From an uncultured Lachnospiraceae bacterium (lineage in GTDB: Bacteria > Bacillota > Clostridia > Lachnospirales > Lachnospiraceae): DNA of 64,000 nucleotides. The notes under the pieces are model-generated. The model worked only from the letters and a program-made list of their open reading frames with translations, had not been told where the DNA came from and did not search any database. The stretch spans positions 10,452 through 74,451 of the forward strand of contig CAJUAA010000018.1 in the NCBI GenBank assembly GCA_910584205.1, read 5' to 3'. A program made the translations under genes and the position numbers. Numbering within the stretch: the stretch's first letter is position 1; the number at the start of each line of letters is the position of its first letter. Below are positions 59,030-64,000 of this stretch, one piece after another.

Positions 59030-59823
59030 TACATTTCCCGGCATTTTTTCAGGACTGCCTCCGCACCCTTCAGCACCGCGTTTCGCAGCCCGTATTCCTC
59101 CAGCGCCGCGACTCCTTCGATGGTCGTCCCGGCCGGACTGCATACCCGGTCCTTCAGAAGCCCCGGATGCTCTCCCGTCTCCAGAACCATGGAAGCGGCG
59201 CCTTTCACCGCCTGCGCCGCAAATATGTACGCCTGGTTTCTCGGCATCCCGCACCGCACGGCTCCGTCCGCCAGCGCCTCGATGAACAGATACGCAAAAG
59301 CCGGAGAACTGCCGCTGGCGCAGACCACCGCATCCATCAGCTTCTCATCTATAAATTCCACTCTTCCGCAGGCGGAAAACAGCTTCTCCAGCACATTCAG
59401 TTCCAGATCGGAAAACTCTTCCCGATTGCAGCAAAGCCCCGTCATCCCTTCCCCGATCATCGCCGGCGTGTTCGGCATGGCGCGTACGATGCGCCGGTCC
59501 TTTCCCAGCTCCAGCTTCAGATCCTCGATGGTCCTGCCCGGCGCCAGGGAGATGACCACATGCTCCGGCGTCACCATATAGCGGATTCCCTTCAGTACTT
59601 CCTCATAATACTGCGGCTTGACCGCCAGTACCAGATATTTGCACCTGTTGGCGCACTCCGCATTCGTGTCCGTATATTCCACGCCGGTCTGCTCATAGAT
59701 CCGGCGCTTCGTCTCCTGTGTCTTCGCGCAGAAAATCATATCCTCTCTGGGAAATGTTTTAAGCGCGCCCAGCAGAAGCGCCGTCCCCATATTTCCCATC
59801 CCGATAAAACCTGTCTTTGCCAT
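59029..59823 (-). CDS. proC: Pyrroline-5-carboxylate reductase
   Basis: Last step of proline synthesis, NAD(P)H-dependent; 264 residues. Rossmann motif KTGFIGMGNMGTALLLGAL at the start; AMPNTPAMIGEGMTGLC in the middle; C-terminal dimer domain with ALADGAVRCGMPRNQAYIFAAQAVKGAASM and SPAGTTIEGV. Fourteen bases after the 82-residue gene, so possibly cotranscribed with it. Confidence 0.96.
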   Translation of the reverse strand: MAKTGFIGMGNMGTALLLGALKTFPREDMIFCAKTQETKRRIYEQTGVEYTDTNAECANRCKYLVLAVKPQYYEEVLKGIRYMVTPEHVVISLAPGRTIEDLKLELGKDRRIVRAMPNTPAMIGEGMTGLCCNREEFSDLELNVLEKLFSACGRVEFIDEKLMDAVVCASGSSPAFAYLFIEALADGAVRCGMPRNQAYIFAAQAVKGAASMVLETGEHPGLLKDRVCSPAGTTIEGVAALEEYGLRNAVLKGAEAVLKKCREM

Positions 59824-59836
59824 CCTTTGTTCCTCC

Positions 59837-60085
59837 TTACGTCCAGTCCTTCATGATCTGAAGAAGCTCGGACTCATAATCTCCCGTCAGTTCTTCCATT
59901 CCTCCGCCATGCCGTACATTGGTCTCCACGCCCCATTCCCCGTCATGGAATTCCCATATATGGTACGAAACTCCCCGATATTCAAAATCAATGCTTTCAC
60001 AGCCGTCCTCCTGACAGCTTTTATACGTCCATCCCCGTTCTTCGAACATTTCTTTTACATGCGCCAGCCTATCCTTTTTTTCCAT
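59837..60085 (-). CDS. Conserved hypothetical small protein
   Basis: An 82-residue acidic soluble protein, no membrane helix. It has a motif-like stretch CESIDFEYRGVSYHIWEFHDGEWGVETNV in the middle, which I recall as conserved among Lachnospiraceae hypotheticals, and two Cys (residues 24 and 29). AGGAGAG precedes the ATG. Lies between proC and a small membrane protein gene. No function can be stated. Confidence 0.65.
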   Translation of the reverse strand: MEKKDRLAHVKEMFEERGWTYKSCQEDGCESIDFEYRGVSYHIWEFHDGEWGVETNVRHGGGMEELTGDYESELLQIMKDWT

Positions 60086-60147
60086 AAGTCCTTTTCTCTC
60101 CTTTTTCCCGCCGGACCGCCGGCACTTTACAGCCGGACCGCCTGTTT

Positions 60148-60588
60148 TCAGCCGGATACGCTCCGAACCACCGTTCCATTCAGCATGATGGAATCCTCGG
60201 TTTCTTCAAAATCCTGAAAATCGGATGCGTCGTCTTCCTCCTCGTCAGAGCACATATTCTGCATAAGCTGAAAGCCCGCCGCGCCGACCACTGCCATCCA
60301 AAGCACCAGCACGGCCACCACCGCCGCTTTCTTTCCCCTGGGCATGCAGAATCCCCACACATATTTTAACACAACTGCTGTCAAAATCAAAACAAGAAAC
60401 CAAAGGTAAATCGTCAATACCGTCAGAAGCATGGCCACAACGGTACTGAAGATCAGGCATTTGACTGACAGCGGGCCGTTTTCTTCCTGGCAGTTCTGAC
60501 TCATCCTCCTCTGAAACAACGCGGCGCAGACCCACACATAGACCAGAAATATAAGCAGGAATAACAGGCTGTTGATTTGTGCGAACAT
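60148..60588 (-). CDS. Hypothetical small membrane protein
   Basis: A 146-residue protein from the ATG at 60588 (GGAGG seven bases upstream; the GTG one codon earlier is too close). Three to four hydrophobic helices (about 6-24, 45-78 as a pair, 88-106) and a very acidic C-terminal tail (SDEEEDDASDFQDFEETED), likely outside or inside depending on topology. Not recognised as any known family. Divergent to queH. Confidence 0.65.
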   Translation of the reverse strand: MFAQINSLLFLLIFLVYVWVCAALFQRRMSQNCQEENGPLSVKCLIFSTVVAMLLTVLTIYLWFLVLILTAVVLKYVWGFCMPRGKKAAVVAVLVLWMAVVGAAGFQLMQNMCSDEEEDDASDFQDFEETEDSIMLNGTVVRSVSG

Positions 60589-60694
60589 CACAGTTCCTCC
60601 ATATCAATCCAGGATGCCTTACATTATATGGCCTTTTCGGGGCCTTCATGACTTCCTCTTCTGTATCTTTGCCTGTCCTTTTCCATAAAAAGGC

Positions 60695-60722
60695 TTGCAT
60701 TTTTCTGTCCGGACGATATGAT
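60695..60722 (+). promoter_or_regulatory. Promoter of queH
   Basis: TTGCAT (60695-60700), 16-bp spacer, TATGAT (60717-60722). The 40-base leader has no preQ1 riboswitch pattern that I can see. Confidence 0.5.
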
Positions 60723-60766
60723 GATAGCAGAACCAGTCACATCAGCCAACCGTGAGGTATCATCCG

Positions 60767-61393
60767 ATGAACAAGCGAAACTATCAGAAAGAACTGGACC
60801 AGCTGCTTTTACAGCTGAACCCGGAAATCGAAGCGCCAACCCTTCTGCTCCACTCCTGCTGCGCGCCCTGCAGCAGCTACGTGCTGGAATACCTGTCCGC
60901 ATATTTCCGGATCACCGTCCTCTACTACAATCCGAACATCTATCCGGAAGAGGAATATCGCACCCGGGCAGAGGAGCAGAAACGATTCATCGCCGCCCTT
61001 CCCGCCGGACATCCGGTGGATTTTATCGAAGGCGCTTATGTCCCGGAGGATTTCTACCGCTGTGCCAGAGGGATGGAGCAGCTTCCCGAAGGCGGCGCCC
61101 GGTGCTTCGCCTGCTACCGCCTCCGTCTGGAGGAAGCCGCCAGAACCGCAAAGGAAAAGGGCTGCAGCTTTTTTGCCTCAACCCTGTCCATCAGCCCGCT
61201 GAAAAACGCGGAGAAGCTCAATGAAATCGGAGAACAACTGGCCCGGGAGTATCAGGTCCTCTGGCTTCCCAACGATTTCAAAAAGAAAAACGGCTACAAA
61301 CGTTCCACGGAGCTGTCCCGGGAATACGGCATGTACCGGCAGGATTACTGCGGATGCGTCTTCTCCCTGCGGGAACGGCACCCGGAACGGTAA
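60767..61393 (+). CDS. queH: Epoxyqueuosine reductase QueH
   Basis: Reduces epoxyqueuosine to queuosine in tRNA, the non-cobalamin alternative to QueG. 208 residues from the ATG 60767 (GAGG nine bases upstream). Cys pairs in order: Cys31, Cys32 and Cys35 (HSCCAPCSS), Cys113 and Cys116 (CFACYRLR), Cys195 and Cys197 (DYCGC); these bind the iron-sulfur and extra iron centre. Its stop lies four bases from the convergent trpS stop. Confidence 0.94.
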   Translation: MNKRNYQKELDQLLLQLNPEIEAPTLLLHSCCAPCSSYVLEYLSAYFRITVLYYNPNIYPEEEYRTRAEEQKRFIAALPAGHPVDFIEGAYVPEDFYRCARGMEQLPEGGARCFACYRLRLEEAARTAKEKGCSFFASTLSISPLKNAEKLNEIGEQLAREYQVLWLPNDFKKKNGYKRSTELSREYGMYRQDYCGCVFSLRERHPER

Positions 61394-61397
61394 TCTC

Positions 61398-62402
61398 CTA
61401 CCGGACCCGGTCCGGAAAGCCCACCTTGCGCTGTACCTTCCGAAGGGTCTTCGCCGCCACGTATCCCGCCTTCTCCGCGTTGGCCTTGATAATCCCGTCA
61501 ATATACGCTTTATCCCTGCTGAGTTCCGCGTAGCGCTCCTGCAGCGGCTTCAGTACGCTGACCACCGCTTCACCCACCGCCGGTTTGAATTCCCCGTATC
61601 CTTTTCCGTCAAACTCCCGGACCACTTCCTCCGGTGTCTTTCCGGTGCAGGCGCTGTAGATGTCGATCAGGTTCCGGATGCCCGGCTGCTCCTCCCGGTA
61701 CAGGATCTGCGCTTCGGAGTCTGTCACCGCCCGTTTGCATTTGCGCATGATGGTATCCGGATCATCCATCAGATAGATGGACGCGTTGGGATTCTCATCG
61801 GACTTGGACATCTTCTTCGTAGGATCCTGCAGGCTCATGATCTTGGCTCCCACCTTTCCGATGTACGCCTCCGGTACGGTGAAAACATCCCCGTATACGC
61901 CGTTAAACCGCTGCGCCACATCTCTGGTCAGCTCCAGATGCTGCATCTGGTCGATCCCCACAGGCACCACATCCGCCTGATACAGCAGGATATCCGCCGC
62001 CATCAGGACCGGATAGGTAAACAGCCCCGCGTTGATGTTGTCCGCGTGCTTTGCGGCCTTATCCTTGAACTGGGTCATGCGGTTCAGCTCGCCCATGTAC
62101 GTAAAACAGTTCAGGATCCATGCCAGCTCCGCGTGGCCGGATACATGGGACTGGTAGTAGAGGCAGTTCTTCTCCGGATCGATTCCCGCAGCGATATAGA
62201 TCATCAGAAGATTGCGGGCGCGCTGCCGGAGCACGGCAGGGTCCTGGCGCACCGTGATGGAATGCAGATCCACCACGCTGTAAAAGCACTCGTATTCCTC
62301 GCACAGGTTCACCCAGTTCTTCAGCGCTCCCAGATAATTGCCAAGTGTCAGATTTCCCGTTGCCTGCATGCCGCTGAACAACACTTTCTTTCCATTTATC
62401 AT
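61398..62402 (-). CDS. trpS: Tryptophan--tRNA ligase
   Basis: Class I aminoacyl-tRNA synthetase of 334 residues. HIGH-equivalent motif ATGNLTLGNYLGAL near residue 15, tryptophan pocket segment, and KMSKSDENPNASIYL as KMSKS loop. GGAG precedes the ATG. The 66-base gap to mgtE is too short for a T-box, so this trpS is not under T-box control here. Confidence 0.97.
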   Translation of the reverse strand: MINGKKVLFSGMQATGNLTLGNYLGALKNWVNLCEEYECFYSVVDLHSITVRQDPAVLRQRARNLLMIYIAAGIDPEKNCLYYQSHVSGHAELAWILNCFTYMGELNRMTQFKDKAAKHADNINAGLFTYPVLMAADILLYQADVVPVGIDQMQHLELTRDVAQRFNGVYGDVFTVPEAYIGKVGAKIMSLQDPTKKMSKSDENPNASIYLMDDPDTIMRKCKRAVTDSEAQILYREEQPGIRNLIDIYSACTGKTPEEVVREFDGKGYGEFKPAVGEAVVSVLKPLQERYAELSRDKAYIDGIIKANAEKAGYVAAKTLRKVQRKVGFPDRVR

Positions 62403-62468
62403 ATCCTTTTGACTCCTTTTATAAATGATATACAGCCATGTAAACTGCTGCCGTTTTTACTTTTCCAT

Positions 62469-63815
62469 CTATATACTCAACAGATTGCATGCGATCCTGA
62501 AATAGATAATCAGGCTGCACGCGTCTACAATCGTGGAGATCAGCGGCGCCGCCATGATCGCCGGGTCCAGGTTCAGAAGTTTCGCCGCGATGGGCAGCGT
62601 ACATCCAATGCCTTTTGCCATAATGATCGTAATATAGAGGCTCAGCACCACCGTCAGGCACACCAGAGGCTGGCCCGGATACATGAGCATAAGGCGGACA
62701 TAGTTCAGGGCTCCCAGAATCACGCCCACCAGAAGCGCCACCCGGATCTCCTTCCAGATGACCCGCAGCGTATCTTTCGGCTCCACCTCGCCGATGGCCA
62801 TGCATCGGATAATCATGGTGCTGGACTGGCTGCCGGCATTGCCCCCGGTTCCGGTCAGCATGGGCACGAAACTGACCAGCAGCGGCAGGGCCGCGAACGC
62901 TTCCTCATAATGAGTCAGAATGCTGCCGGTAATCATGGAGCTTAACATCAGCACGGTCAGCCAGACAATCCGATTCTTCGCCAGTTCCAGAATGCTCGTC
63001 TTCAGATAGGGCTTGTCGCTGGGAAGCATGGCCGCCATCTTCTCAAAGTCCTCGGTCGCCTCTTCTTCCATGACGTCCACAATATCATCGACCGTAACGA
63101 TCCCCACCAGGCGTTCTTCGTGGTCCACCACCGGAAGGCAGAGCAGGTCGTATTTGTTGAACAGCTCGATGACCTCCTCCTGATCCTCCGTGGTCACCGT
63201 CTTGATGATATTGGTATCCATAATATCCTGGATCTTCGTCTCATACGGGTTCATCAGCAGATCCTTGATGGTCACGACCCCTTCCAGATGCCGTCCCCCG
63301 TCCATGACAAAGCAGGTGTAGATCGTCTCCTTGTCCACTCCATGGGCGCGGATATAGGAAAACGCCTGTTCCACATTCATGTACTTCTTCAGCCCGATAT
63401 ACTCGGCCGTCATGATACTCCCGGCACTGTTGTCCGGGTACTGCAGAAACTGGTTGATGATCTTCCGGGTCTCGGGCGTCGTATTACGCATAACTCTCTT
63501 GACCACTGTAGCCGGAAGTTCCTCCAGCATATCCACCGCGTCGTCCACGAACAGATCCTCCACGATCTTGTGTATCTCCGCGTCGGTGATGCTGTTGATG
63601 ATATGCTCCTGAATATCCGTCTCCAGGCAGGCGAACACATCCGCCGCCAGTCCCTTGGGCAGCATGCGGAAGATCAGGACCTTCTGATTGTCATCCAGTT
63701 CCTCCATGAACTCCGCGATATCCGCCTCATTCATCTCCGCCAGATGGCCACGGAGGGATCGGAAGCGGTGTTCCTCAACAAACTGCAGTAATTCATCCAG
63801 ATCATATTGTTCCAC
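62469..63815 (-). CDS. mgtE: Magnesium transporter MgtE
   Basis: Mg2+ channel of 448 residues: N-terminal MgtE_N domain (about 10-130), two CBS domains (about 135-255, FVMDGGRHLEGVVTIKDLL and LPVVDHEERLVGIVTVDDIVDVMEEE) that gate by Mg sensing, and five C-terminal helices with the pore motif GTGGNAGSQSSTMIIRCMA. The start is a GTG at 63815 preceded by GGAGG at eight bases; upstream in-frame codons lack a site. A terminator-like hairpin lies in its leader. No M-box riboswitch is present in the short leader. Confidence 0.94.
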   Translation of the reverse strand: MEQYDLDELLQFVEEHRFRSLRGHLAEMNEADIAEFMEELDDNQKVLIFRMLPKGLAADVFACLETDIQEHIINSITDAEIHKIVEDLFVDDAVDMLEELPATVVKRVMRNTTPETRKIINQFLQYPDNSAGSIMTAEYIGLKKYMNVEQAFSYIRAHGVDKETIYTCFVMDGGRHLEGVVTIKDLLMNPYETKIQDIMDTNIIKTVTTEDQEEVIELFNKYDLLCLPVVDHEERLVGIVTVDDIVDVMEEEATEDFEKMAAMLPSDKPYLKTSILELAKNRIVWLTVLMLSSMITGSILTHYEEAFAALPLLVSFVPMLTGTGGNAGSQSSTMIIRCMAIGEVEPKDTLRVIWKEIRVALLVGVILGALNYVRLMLMYPGQPLVCLTVVLSLYITIIMAKGIGCTLPIAAKLLNLDPAIMAAPLISTIVDACSLIIYFRIACNLLSI

Positions 63816-63835
63816 TGCGCATCCCTCCGTTTCCC

Positions 63836-63873
63836 AAAAAATCAAGAGCCCGGGGTCATCTGCTCCGGACTCT
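63836..63873 (-). terminator. Hairpin with T-run in mgtE leader (possible attenuator)
   Basis: Minus strand stem AGAGTCCGG / CCGGGCTCT (9 bp, one G-U), loop 11, followed by TGATTTTTT, 21 bases upstream of the mgtE start and downstream of its promoter. As read, it would terminate most mgtE transcripts unless an alternative fold prevents it. Confidence 0.6.
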
Positions 63874-63890
63874 CCGTTGTTTCTTCTTCA

Positions 63891-63919
63891 ATTTTAGCTT
63901 TCTTCCCTGCCTTTGTCAA
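63891..63919 (-). promoter_or_regulatory. Promoter of mgtE
   Basis: Minus strand TTGACA (63914-63919), 17-bp spacer, TAAAAT (63891-63896). Sequence from 63920 to the window end shows no gene or other site I can support. Confidence 0.7.
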
Positions 63920-64000
63920 CAAGCTTTGTGAACTTCGGCTCAGGCGCTAGGGCAATCGCAAAGTCGTACCCTCAAAATCATGCTTCCTTTTGTGTTACAC

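Noticed and set aside
58982..59254. Longer start for spoIIM inside proC
   Set aside because: The extension is out of frame in proC and non-hydrophobic; the ATG at 58981 has a good ribosome site and starts the first helix.
62403..62468. T-box upstream of trpS
   Set aside because: The gap is only 66 bases, too short for a T-box, and no T-box core sequence is seen. Leaders of ilvN, lysA and the DAHP synthase gene were checked as well, without a match.
1..64000. CRISPR arrays, insertion sequences or prophage genes
   Set aside because: No regularly spaced repeats, transposase, or phage structural genes were found; the only tyrosine recombinase is the chromosomal XerD-like gene next to spoIIM.

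Overview
This window reads as chromosomal DNA of a spore-forming anaerobic Firmicute, most likely a Lachnospiraceae/Clostridia member. The grounds are spoIIM, a SpoVB-like flippase, an Rrf2-type iscR-iscS-iscU-mnmA cluster, the DUF512-der-plsY-gpsA order, AGGAGG ribosome sites throughout, mid-50s percent GC judged by eye, and AT-rich intergenic promoters. Most genes lie on the minus strand. No rRNA, phage, insertion sequence or CRISPR array was seen; one tRNA is present.

Region 1 (1-18.1 kb) is a carboxylate uptake and catabolism block with three tripartite transporters. A TRAP operon (dctPQM, GntR/FCD regulator, FGGY kinase, HpcH aldolase) starts from a sigma-A type promoter followed by three TTGTnGnC motifs spaced exactly 20 bp; its dctP lacks the N-terminal third. 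A second TRAP operon (dctM, dctP, cyclase, dctQ, cyclase, pdxA) and a tctCBA-amidohydrolase operon each begin with a textbook sigma-54 promoter (TGGCAT-N5-TTGCT). A PrpR-type sigma-54 activator lies divergent to tctC, with palindromic elements between them. This is the most coherent regulatory story in the window.

Region 2 (18.1-32 kb) holds a DUF4173/XRE/DUF2975 membrane module, a MATE exporter, and a long operon headed by cbiK. That operon encodes MrpE, F, G, a DUF4040 subunit, MrpB, MrpC and four NuoL/M/N-like antiporter subunits. There is no hydrogenase or NADH module, and four antiporter subunits is twice the number in a normal Mrp complex.

Region 3 (32-41.8 kb) has a coiled-coil repeat protein, an acyltransferase, a large membrane protein, ilvN-ilvC, a homocysteine methyltransferase, and a rightward SPFH/zinc-ribbon/TPM operon that resembles Bacillus ydjI-ydjG-ydjH (envelope stress).

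Region 4 (41.8-64 kb) is housekeeping: gpsA, plsY, der, DUF512, prs, nagBA, lysA, tRNA-Pro(GGG), mnmA-iscU-iscS-iscR, a flippase, DAHP synthase, a XerD-like recombinase with altered active-site residues, spoIIM behind a likely sigma-E promoter, proC, queH, trpS and mgtE. All calls come from reading the sequence and family knowledge; no database search was run.
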